Positions 1 to 5,378 of a stretch of DNA of 5,685 nt are shown piece after piece. A program made the translations under genes and the position numbers. The notes beneath the pieces were generated by a model. That model did no database searches, was not told the DNA's origin, and saw nothing but the letters and a program-made list of their open reading frames with translations. The stretch comes from an uncultured Actinomycetes bacterium (GTDB taxonomy: Bacteria > Actinomycetota > Thermoleophilia > Miltoncostaeales > Miltoncostaeaceae), in contig CALMEC010000285.1 in the NCBI GenBank assembly GCA_937862675.1, positions 1 through 5,685 on the forward strand. Reading direction: 5' to 3'. The first letter of the stretch is position 1. Every line of letters starts with the position of its first letter.

Positions 1-65
1 CCCGGCGGAGGGGCCTTTCACGCCCCCCCGACACCATCCCCCGCCCCGACGCGGCGCGGCGGCCG

Positions 66-80
66 GCACCGGACCGGTGC
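66..80. repeat. 15-bp inverted repeat, operator-like
   Basis: GCACCGG-A-CCGGTGC is a perfect dyad with 7-bp arms and a one-base centre. It is too short and too tightly spaced for a terminator hairpin, so it looks more like a protein-binding site. The same half-sites, CACCGG and CCGGTG, recur with a 7-base spacer ahead of pta at 3997-4015. No adjacent gene is seen for it to regulate; it may belong to a gene left of the window. The symmetry is certain, the function is not. Confidence 0.35.
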
Positions 81-174
81 GGGCGTGCGCGGCATCGCTG
101 GACGACCACCATGTGGACGAGCACCGTCCGGGGGCTTGACGAACGGCGGCGCAGGGGCCATGCTGAGAGGGCAT

Positions 175-187
175 CGGTGATTCACCG
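175..187. repeat. 13-bp inverted repeat
   Basis: CGGTGA-T-TCACCG is a perfect dyad with 6-bp arms and a one-base centre, in the non-coding left region. It could be a dimeric regulator site, but short dyads of this kind also occur by chance in GC-rich DNA. Confidence 0.25.
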
Positions 188-267
188 CACAGCGGCCCTC
201 ACCCACCACGCGAGGCGAGACGACGTGACCACGCTCATCCGGATCGAACGCAGACGGGGAACAGATC

Positions 268-286
268 GGGTCAATGGCCATGACCC
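268..286. repeat. Inverted repeat with 7-base loop
   Basis: GGGTCA and TGACCC flank the seven bases ATGGCCA. The arms could form a 6-bp hairpin or a dyad binding site. There is no following T-tract and no associated gene, so no function is assigned. Confidence 0.25.
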
Positions 287-436
287 CATCGCCCCTCGGC
301 ATGCATACGCCATGATCCGCGATATCGGCAGTCGGAAGCGCGTGGGTTCCTCGGATGCACCCCGTGACGAGTTGCAGAGACCTGCCGCCGGATTCACCGT
401 CCCGGGCGGGACGGGGCGTGCGGAGAGGAGGCGCCC

Positions 437-496
437 GTGCTGAGTGACGACGATGCGACGGGACCGACCGCCAGCATGGCCGGGACCGCCAACTGA
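437..496 (+). CDS. Possible 19-residue small ORF (unrecognised)
   Basis: A purine-rich GGAGAGGAGG stretch (422-431) resembles a strong Shine-Dalgarno sequence and sits five bases ahead of a GTG at 437. The frame reads VLSDDDATGPTASMAGTAN and stops at TGA 494-496. A strong hairpin (511-548) follows 14 bases later and could terminate this transcript from the left while serving the methyltransferase gene from the right. The peptide is short, polar and resembles no family I know, with no membrane segment or cysteine/histidine motif. It may be a leader peptide, a remnant of a gene start, or chance. No convincing promoter was found directly upstream. Confidence 0.2.
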   Translation: MLSDDDATGPTASMAGTAN

Positions 497-510
497 CATC
501 ACGAATACGT

Positions 511-548
511 GTGGCCCGGTCGTCCGATCACAACGACGACCGGGCCAC
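511..548 (-). terminator. Perfect 14-bp hairpin at the end of the TrmH-family gene
   Basis: GTGGCCCGGTCGTC (511-524) and its exact reverse complement (535-548) enclose a 10-base loop. The stem is GC-rich and is a strong candidate intrinsic terminator for the minus-strand methyltransferase gene. No run of T follows on the minus side (the next bases read ACGTATTCGTG), which is common in actinobacteria. The hairpin is symmetric and might also stop rightward transcription. Unusually, the stop codon of the gene (528-530) lies within the loop, and one arm encodes the last residues of the protein. Confidence 0.7.
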
Positions 549-1163
549 ATTCGTTTCGCCACGTGACGCCGGCGATCCGGCCGATGGCGCCTCCCCCTGG
601 GTGACCCCGCGCGTGAGCACGCCCTCGCGCAACGGATGGCGTCCCCGGTTCCTGACCAGGCCCGTCTCTCCGTCGGATGCCGTCACCGCGCTCGAGTAGG
701 CACCGATCCCGAACGCCACCGACACGTTCAGGCTCTCCTTCGACCCGAGCATCGGGATCTCCAGGATGACATCGGCCCGTGTCACGAGCTCCGGCGGCGC
801 CCCGTCGATCTCGCCGCACACCACGAGCGCCACCCTGCGGCCGGTGGGAGGAGACGGCGCGTGCGTCAGCGAGACCGAATGGTCGTGTTGTTCCAGGAGC
901 AGCACCCATACGCCGTCCAGGAGATCCAGCAACCGGTCGAGATCCGGAACCCGCGCGAAGGGAAGGGCCTGTTCGGCACCGAGCGCGACCTTGGCGATGC
1001 GTGGATCGGGGGGCGCGCCGCTGATGCCCGAGAGCACGACTCCGGCGAAGCCGGCCCCGTCCGCCGTGCGGAAGACGGCACCGATGTTGTGCATGCTGCG
1101 AACGTCGTGGGCGACGGCGATCGCGCGCCCCTCACCCCACCACTGCGGACATGACACGGACAT
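528..1163 (-). CDS. TrmH/SpoU-family RNA 2'-O-ribose methyltransferase
   Basis: The 211-residue product is a SPOUT-class enzyme that would transfer a methyl group from S-adenosylmethionine to a ribose 2'-OH in tRNA or rRNA, acting in the cytoplasm. Motif 1 is at 26-38 (N26-IGAVFR32-TADGAG), motif 2 at about 113-124, and motif 3 at 136-156, with IPMLGSKESLNVSVAFGIGAY forming the knotted cofactor site. In motif 2 the usual Gly-Asn-Glu reads Cys116-Gly117-Glu118. The domain is complete by about residue 157, the length of small TrmL-like enzymes. About 55 further residues form a Gly/Arg/Ser-rich tail of no known domain. ATG 1163 was chosen because homology begins soon after and it follows a -10-like TACTGT by 8 bases; no Shine-Dalgarno is visible, so translation may be leaderless. 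The in-frame GTG at 1157 is an alternative start. The RNA target cannot be read from sequence. Confidence 0.88.
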   Translation of the reverse strand: MSVSCPQWWGEGRAIAVAHDVRSMHNIGAVFRTADGAGFAGVVLSGISGAPPDPRIAKVALGAEQALPFARVPDLDRLLDLLDGVWVLLLEQHDHSVSLTHAPSPPTGRRVALVVCGEIDGAPPELVTRADVILEIPMLGSKESLNVSVAFGIGAYSSAVTASDGETGLVRNRGRHPLREGVLTRGVTQGEAPSAGSPASRGETNVARSSL

Positions 1164-1171
1164 CGCGACGG

Positions 1172-1199
1172 ACAGTACGCGATGAGCCCGTGCCGTCGA
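1172..1199 (-). promoter_or_regulatory. Putative leaderless promoter of the TrmH-family gene
   Basis: Read on the minus strand, TCGACG (1199-1194) and TACTGT (1177-1172) are separated by 16 bases and resemble -35 and -10 elements; the -10 has the key T, A and final T. The last base of the -10 is 8 bases from ATG 1163, so transcription could begin at or next to the start codon. This fits the absence of a ribosome binding site. Confidence 0.35.
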
Positions 1200-1297
1200 T
1201 AGTCTTCCGCGCGAATGGCATCGTCTCCCGTCCAGTCCGCGTGCCATCCCGATCGACGGGCGCGGGTGCGACCGTGAGAGACGCGATCTCCCGGCGG

Positions 1298-1312
1298 GCG
1301 GGCTCCGCCCGC
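1298..1312. repeat. Short hairpin in the divergent intergenic region
   Basis: GCGGGC-TCC-GCCCGC forms a 6-bp stem with a three-base loop between the divergent TrmH-family and protease genes. The surrounding region (1164-1442) is non-coding by eye. The hairpin could be a regulatory dyad or chance. I could not identify a clear promoter for the rightward gene. Confidence 0.25.
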
Positions 1313-1442
1313 GACGGCACCCACATCCCCGCCCGGAACGACGACCGCTCCCCCATAGCCCGGGCCGGCACACGTCACACCCCCGTCGCGCGGACGCGCG
1401 GGTCCCACGACCATCAGGCACGCTGAGCCCCTCCACCGGGCG

Positions 1443-2114
1443 ATGACCGCGGTCATCGCCGTGCTGATCGTGGTCGACCTGGTCCTGATCGATCAGGCCC
1501 GGTGGACCGTGGCGGTCGCGCTCACGGGCACCGTGGCGCTCCTCCTCCTTGCGCGCCGCGTGGGGCTGACCCGTGCCGATCTCGGTCTCGCCCCCGAACG
1601 TGTGGGCGCCGGCCTGCGCTGGGGCGGCGCCCTCTCCGCCGTAATCCTGTCGGCGTACGCCGTCGCGGCGTTCCTGCCCGCGCTGGAGTCGGCGTTCGAC
1701 GACGAACGCACCCCGCATTCGCTGGGGGCGGTGGTTCTCAAGGTGCTGGTCGTGATCCCGCTGCGAACCGTCCTCCTGGAGGAGGTCGCGTTCCGCGGCG
1801 TCATCTGGGCGCTCGTCCGACGCCGCCACGGGCACGTTCGCGCCACCGCGCTCTCATCGGCGCTCTTCGGTCTCTGGCACGTCCCGATCGCGGTCGTCTC
1901 GCTCCGCACCAACGACGGACTCGCATCGTTCTCGGACAGCGTGCTCGGCGGAGTCGCCGTCGTGGTGACGATCGTCATCGCGATGACCGTGGCAGGCGTC
2001 GTCCTCGCGGAACTGCGCCGGAGGACGGACAGCCTCGTCGCACCGGCGCTCGTCCACTGGACGGTAAACTCCGCCGGCACCGTCATCGGGGCGGCGCAGC
2101 ACGCCCTCTCCTGA
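1443..2114 (+). CDS. CPBP-family intramembrane metalloprotease (CAAX protease/Abi type)
   Basis: The 223-residue protein is a multi-pass membrane protein with the conserved CPBP motifs. These are E113-E114-VAF-R118 (EExxxR), F142-GLW-H146 (FxxxH), and H205-WTV-N209 (HxxxN), embedded in hydrophobic helices. Approximate membrane segments are 4-16, 21-37, 60-79, 95-112, 134-151, 167-189 and 198-217. Family members include the eukaryotic CAAX prenyl endopeptidase Rce1 and bacterial proteins of mostly unknown substrate, some linked to bacteriocin self-immunity. All expected active-site residues are present, so it is probably active; the substrate is unknown. ATG 1443 is the first start compatible with the N-terminal helix, but it lacks a clear Shine-Dalgarno, so the start is less sure than the family. 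The next gene begins 21 bases after the stop, suggesting co-transcription and possibly a shared membrane function. Confidence 0.88.
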   Translation: MTAVIAVLIVVDLVLIDQARWTVAVALTGTVALLLLARRVGLTRADLGLAPERVGAGLRWGGALSAVILSAYAVAAFLPALESAFDDERTPHSLGAVVLKVLVVIPLRTVLLEEVAFRGVIWALVRRRHGHVRATALSSALFGLWHVPIAVVSLRTNDGLASFSDSVLGGVAVVVTIVIAMTVAGVVLAELRRRTDSLVAPALVHWTVNSAGTVIGAAQHALS

Positions 2115-2135
2115 CATATCCAAGGCCCGGTCGAC

Positions 2136-3800
2136 ATGTCCGCTCCCATTCCGTGGCGTCCCGACCGGATGCCGTTCACCCCGCTTCTCGGCGCCGTCTT
2201 CGTCGCCCTGCTGGCGCTCACGCCGTCACTCCTTCCGCGACCGGCCGCCTTCCAGGGCCTGCTCTGCGGTGTCGGAGCGCTGATCGGATACGCCGGGGGT
2301 TCACTCATCGGATGGATCGTCCGGGGGTTCGGTCTTCGGCTGACGGGCCGGGCGCGCTGGTATGCGTGGCGTGCCCTGGCGGTGCTCGCCGTGGGCGCGA
2401 CGATCACGATGCTGATCTTCTACTTCCAGTGGCAGCGCGACCTGCGCCGGCTGGTCGGCACGGAATCACTGGGCTTCGGGCACCTGACCGTCGTCGTCCT
2501 CATCGCGGTGATCGTCTTCGGGGCCGTGCTCGTCATCTCACGATTCGTGCGGAGCGGGGGACGCTACGTCGGGCGCCAGATCGCCCGGGTCCTCCCGAGC
2601 CGCGTTGCGGTCGTGCTGGGCGCGTTGATCGTCGGCCTCGGCACCTACGTCGTCGTCGACAACGTCCTGTTCGGCCGGTTGCTCGAGCGTCTCGACGGGG
2701 TGTTCATGGCCATCAACGACGAGTTCTCCGCCGACGTGCCGCCGCCGACCAGTCCACACCTTTCCGGAGGTCCGGGCACGCTTGTTCCGTGGTCGAGGCT
2801 CGGCCGGCAGGGCCGGGTCTTCGTCGCGAACGTCTCCACCCCGGCGGAGATCTCGCGATTCACGGGCCGCACCGCGCTGCAGCCGGTGCGCGCCTACGTG
2901 GGCGTGGGGACCAGTGGCGACATCGACCTGCGCAGCGAGGCCCAGCTCGCGGTCAAGGAGCTTGAGCGCACCGGCGGATTCGATCGTGCCGTGCTGAACG
3001 TCGCGACGGGCACCGGCCGCGGCTGGGTGAACGAGAACCAGGCGAAGGCGCTGGAGTTCATGTGGAACGGCGATGTGGCCACCGTGAGCATGCAGTACTC
3101 CTACCTGCCGAGCTGGATGTCCTTCCTCCTGGACGGCGACCGCGCCCAGGACGCCGGACGCCTCCTCTTCGAGGCCGTCTACGATCACTGGCAGCGCCTG
3201 CCGGCGTCCAGGCGCCCCAAGCTGGTGGTGAGCGGTGAGAGCCTCGGCACCTTCGGCGGGGAGTCCGCGTTCTCCGGGGCGCAGGACATGGCGGTGCGCC
3301 CCTCCGGCGGGCTCTTCGTCGGACCGACCGGCGCCAACCGGCTGTGGTCGCAGTTCACGACGGAGCGCGATCCCGGCACCCGCGAGGTCGAGCCGGTCTA
3401 TCAGCGGGGGGCCATCGTCCGCTTCTCCCCCGACGGCGACACGTGGCCCGGGGACGGCACGTGGACGGGACCCCGCATCGGCTACCTCCAGCACGCGAAC
3501 GACCCCGTGACGTGGTGGACGATGTCGCTGGCGCTCCACCGGCCCGACTGGCTCAGAGAACCGCGCGGAACCGGCGTGCTGCCGACGATGCGATGGATCC
3601 CCGTCGTCACGATGCTCCAGGTGGCGGCCGACCAGATGGTCGCGAACAGCGTGCCCCCGGGTCAGGGGCATCGCTTCGGGCTGGCGCCGGTCCGCGCCTG
3701 GACCCACATCCTTCCGCCACCGGGATGGAACGACGCCCGGACCGATCGCCTGGCGGACGCGGTGTACGCGGCGACCCGCGACGACATCGACGCGGACTGA
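2136..3800 (+). CDS. Membrane-anchored alpha/beta-hydrolase, Abhydrolase_9 family (DUF2319 type)
   Basis: The 554-residue protein has two parts. The N-terminal part (about 1-180) has five predicted membrane helices, roughly at 17-34, 39-62, 78-98, 116-136 and 156-178, as in the Abhydrolase_9 N-terminal domain. The rest is an alpha/beta-hydrolase-like catalytic domain. It carries a nucleophile elbow G367-E-S369-L-G371 followed by GGESAF, and a conserved-looking HANDPVTWW segment with D456. H512 in GQGHRF is a candidate catalytic histidine; the Ser-Asp-His triad assignment is inferred. The family is widespread in actinobacteria. Its substrates are poorly known, though lipid or ester hydrolysis at the membrane is plausible. 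Start ATG 2136 is preceded by AAGG at 2122-2125, 10 bases upstream; the ATG for Met12 at 2169 is an alternative. It follows the CPBP protease by 21 bases and is followed by a strong palindrome, so the two likely form one transcript. Confidence 0.88.
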   Translation: MSAPIPWRPDRMPFTPLLGAVFVALLALTPSLLPRPAAFQGLLCGVGALIGYAGGSLIGWIVRGFGLRLTGRARWYAWRALAVLAVGATITMLIFYFQWQRDLRRLVGTESLGFGHLTVVVLIAVIVFGAVLVISRFVRSGGRYVGRQIARVLPSRVAVVLGALIVGLGTYVVVDNVLFGRLLERLDGVFMAINDEFSADVPPPTSPHLSGGPGTLVPWSRLGRQGRVFVANVSTPAEISRFTGRTALQPVRAYVGVGTSGDIDLRSEAQLAVKELERTGGFDRAVLNVATGTGRGWVNENQAKALEFMWNGDVATVSMQYSYLPSWMSFLLDGDRAQDAGRLLFEAVYDHWQRLPASRRPKLVVSGESLGTFGGESAFSGAQDMAVRPSGGLFVGPTGANRLWSQFTTERDPGTREVEPVYQRGAIVRFSPDGDTWPGDGTWTGPRIGYLQHANDPVTWWTMSLALHRPDWLREPRGTGVLPTMRWIPVVTMLQVAADQMVANSVPPGQGHRFGLAPVRAWTHILPPPGWNDARTDRLADAVYAATRDDIDAD

Positions 3801-3822
3801 GGGCAGTCCCGCAGGGAGATCG

Positions 3823-3852
3823 CCGCCGGGTGACGGATCCGTCACCCGGCGG
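3823..3852 (+). terminator. Perfect 30-bp palindrome, likely terminator of the protease/hydrolase operon
   Basis: The sequence is self-complementary over its whole length, with 15-base arms centred on GGATCC between 3837 and 3838. It begins 22 bases after the hydrolase stop codon. Folded as RNA it gives a long GC-rich stem with a minimal loop, a strong intrinsic terminator shape without a T-tract. Because it is a perfect palindrome it could work in both directions or bind a dimeric protein, but position favours termination. Confidence 0.65.
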
Positions 3853-3881
3853 GGGATCCCGCACACGGCGGCCCCGGTCTC

Positions 3882-3904
3882 CACGGCCCGGCGGTGAGGC
3901 CGTG
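3882..3904 (+). terminator. Second hairpin downstream of the hydrolase gene
   Basis: CACGGCC (3882-3888) and GGCCGTG (3898-3904) are exact complements around a 9-base loop. The hairpin may back up the stronger palindrome 30 bases upstream, giving tandem terminators, though no T-tract follows. It lies well before the pta promoter region. Confidence 0.35.
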
Positions 3905-3922
3905 ACCCGCTGACGCATCACC

Positions 3923-3953
3923 GGCCGGGGGCCTCCGCCGCACGGCCGGGGGC
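3923..3953. repeat. Short direct repeat GGCCGGGGGC
   Basis: GGCCGGGGGC occurs at 3923-3932 and again at 3944-3953, two helical turns (21 bp) apart, upstream of pta. Spacing by whole turns suits cooperative protein binding on one DNA face, but the sequence is a simple GC-rich string and may be chance. Confidence 0.25.
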
Positions 3954-3996
3954 GGTGTGGTGCCGGTGTCGCCGTCATCCGCGATCGGACGCGGCC

Positions 3997-4015
3997 CACC
4001 GGGCAGAATCCGGTG
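3997..4015 (+). promoter_or_regulatory. Putative pta promoter -10 within an inverted repeat
   Basis: CAGAAT (4004-4009) matches four of six positions of the -10 consensus and would place transcription start near 4016, ahead of the ribosome binding site. It lies almost exactly between the arms of an inverted repeat, CACCGG (3997-4002) and CCGGTG (4010-4015). A dimeric regulator bound there would cover the promoter. No good -35 hexamer is visible. Confidence 0.3.
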
Positions 4016-4028
4016 CGCGCCGTCCGAC

Positions 4029-4035
4029 GAAGGAG
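4029..4035 (+). promoter_or_regulatory. Ribosome binding site of pta
   Basis: GAAGGAG ends six bases before the GTG at 4042. It decides the start: the GTG at 4035 is out of frame, and the chosen GTG gives the expected N-terminus for the family (VYVTSSEGHTGK). Confidence 0.75.
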
Positions 4036-4041
4036 TGGTCC

Positions 4042-5370
4042 GTGGCACGCAGCGTCTACGTCACCTCATCCGAGGGGCACACCGGAAAAGCCGCGATCGC
4101 CCTCGGCCTGGTGGAGCTCTTCGCCGCCCAGGTGCGGGTGGGCGTCTTCCGGCCGATCACGCGCGCGGACGACGGGCGCGACACGGTGCTGGAGCTCCTC
4201 ATGCAGCACGACGGGGTGGATCTCGACTACGACCGATGCGTCGGCGTCACCTACGACGACGTCCACGCCGATCCCGATGCGGCGCTCGTCGAGATCGTGC
4301 GGCGCTATCGGATCATGGAGGTGCTCTGCGACGTCGTCGTCATCGTGGGGTCCGACTACACCGATGTCGCCGGTCCCACCGAGCTCTCCTACAACGCGCG
4401 TCTCGCGGCGAACCTCGGCTCGGTGGTGGTCCTCGTCGTCTCCGCGCTTGACCGGCGGGCGGACGAGGTGCGGCAGGTCGTCGACATCTGCCGTGCCGAG
4501 CTGACCTCCCGGCACGCCGAAACGGTTGCCGTGGTCGCCAACCGGGCCGACCCGGGTCTTCTGGCCGAGATCCAGGTGGCGCTGGATGCGGAGTCCGTCC
4601 CCGCATGGGTGATGCCCAATGTTCCGCTCCTCTCCGCGCCGACCCTTGCCGAGCTGATGACGGCGATCGACGGGAACCTGGTAAGCGGGGACACCACCCT
4701 CCTCGACCGGGAGGTGGAGTCCACCATCGTCGGCGGGATGACGATGGACCACATCCTCGACCGCCTGACCGACGGCGCCGTCGTCGTGGTGGCCGGCGAC
4801 CGGTCCGACGTGGTGCTGGCCGTCGTGTCGGCACACGCATCCGAGAGCTTTCCGTCGCTGTCCGGGCTGATCCTGAACGGCGGCTTCCTCCCCACACCCC
4901 AGATCACGCGGCTGCTGGCGGGCCTGGGCCACCGCCTGCCGATCATCGCGACCGGGCTGGGAACCTACGAGACCGCACGCCGCATCGCGACCGCCCGGGG
5001 CCTCTTCTCCAGCGGATCCCAGCGGAAGGTGGACGTGGCGCGCGCCACCTTCGGCCAGTACGTCGACGGGCCGCGCCTTCTGCAGGCCGTCGATCTGCCG
5101 CGGTCGAGCGTCGTCACCCCGCTGATGTTCGAGTACGACCTCATCGAGCGGGCACGCGCCGACCGGAGACGCATCGTCCTGCCCGAGGGCGACGACGACC
5201 GCGTGCTCCGCGCGGCGGGCACGCTCGTCGCACGCGATGTCGTCGATCTGACGATCCTGGGGGACGAGCGCGCGGTCCGCGCCCGTGCCAGCGAACTCGG
5301 ACTGGATCTCGGGACCACGGACATCGTCGCGCCGGCGACCTCGCCGCTGCGCGAGCAGTTCGCCGATCGC
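4042..5370 (+). CDS. Phosphate acetyltransferase, N-terminal 443 residues only (3' part replaced)
   Basis: Pta interconverts acetyl-CoA plus phosphate with acetyl phosphate plus CoA, and with acetate kinase forms the acetate overflow pathway in the cytoplasm. The N-terminal BioD-like P-loop domain has an EGHTGK motif at 11-16. The DRTGG domain spans about 214-325, with GDRSDV at 252-257 and LILNGG following, both as in long bacterial Pta proteins. The catalytic PTA_PTB domain starts near 360 (PLMFEY, then RRRIVLPEGDDDRVLRAA). Recognisable Pta sequence ends at about Arg443 (REQFADR). Full-length proteins are about 700 residues, so about 260 residues, including most of the acetyl-CoA and phosphate site, are missing. 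The frame runs on without a stop into GH9-like sequence. GTG 4042 is set by GAAGGAG at 4029-4035. Acetate kinase, the usual neighbour, would be expected downstream and is not in the window. Confidence 0.9.
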
Positions 5371-5378
5371 GTGAATTC
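5365..5378. other. Probable chimeric junction between pta and GH9-like sequence
   Basis: Within these bases the encoded protein changes from Pta (up to about Arg443) to a GH9 glycoside hydrolase. Third-position GC falls from about 87% over the 70 codons before to about 73% over the 105 codons after. Codons such as AAT, CAT, TAT, AAA and TTG, rare before, become common. An EcoRI site, GAATTC, lies at 5373-5378. A cloning or assembly join fits best; a natural fusion is unlikely because neither enzyme would be complete. Confidence 0.75.

Larger units (their letters stand above)
1..510. other. Region without a convincing protein-coding gene
   Basis: No reading frame on either strand here looks coding. 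The open frames that exist are arginine- and proline-rich, have no recognisable domain or convincing ribosome binding site, and overlap one another, as chance frames do at this GC content. What can be seen is a set of short inverted repeats (66-80, 175-187, 268-286) and one very short candidate ORF (437-496). A TTGACG hexamer at 136-141, 17 bases ahead of CATGCT, resembles a weak sigma-70-type promoter but leads to no evident gene. I found no tRNA-like cloverleaf or rRNA sequence. An unannotated small RNA cannot be excluded by eye. Confidence 0.6.

Noticed and set aside
10..26. GGGGC-CTTTCAC-GCCCC hairpin as terminator of a gene left of the window
   Set aside because: Only a 5-bp stem in a C-rich tract, with the presumed upstream gene not visible; too weak to list.
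111..562. Open frames of 110 and 126 codons in the left region
   Set aside because: No ribosome binding site, no recognisable domain, and composition typical of chance frames in GC-rich DNA.
1164..1835. N-terminal extension of the methyltransferase frame to 1835
   Set aside because: The frame stays open upstream, but the extension is arginine-rich, overlaps the CPBP protease in antisense, and has no homology; the domain starts just after ATG 1163.
1502..2965. Plus-strand frame of 487 codons overlapping the protease and hydrolase genes
   Set aside because: Arg/Pro/Gly-rich translation with no domain, in another frame across two well-supported genes.
2538..3884. Minus-strand open frame of 448 codons opposite the Abhydrolase_9 gene
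   Set aside because: Composition-driven shadow; the plus-strand frame has membrane helices, a GESLG elbow and family similarity.
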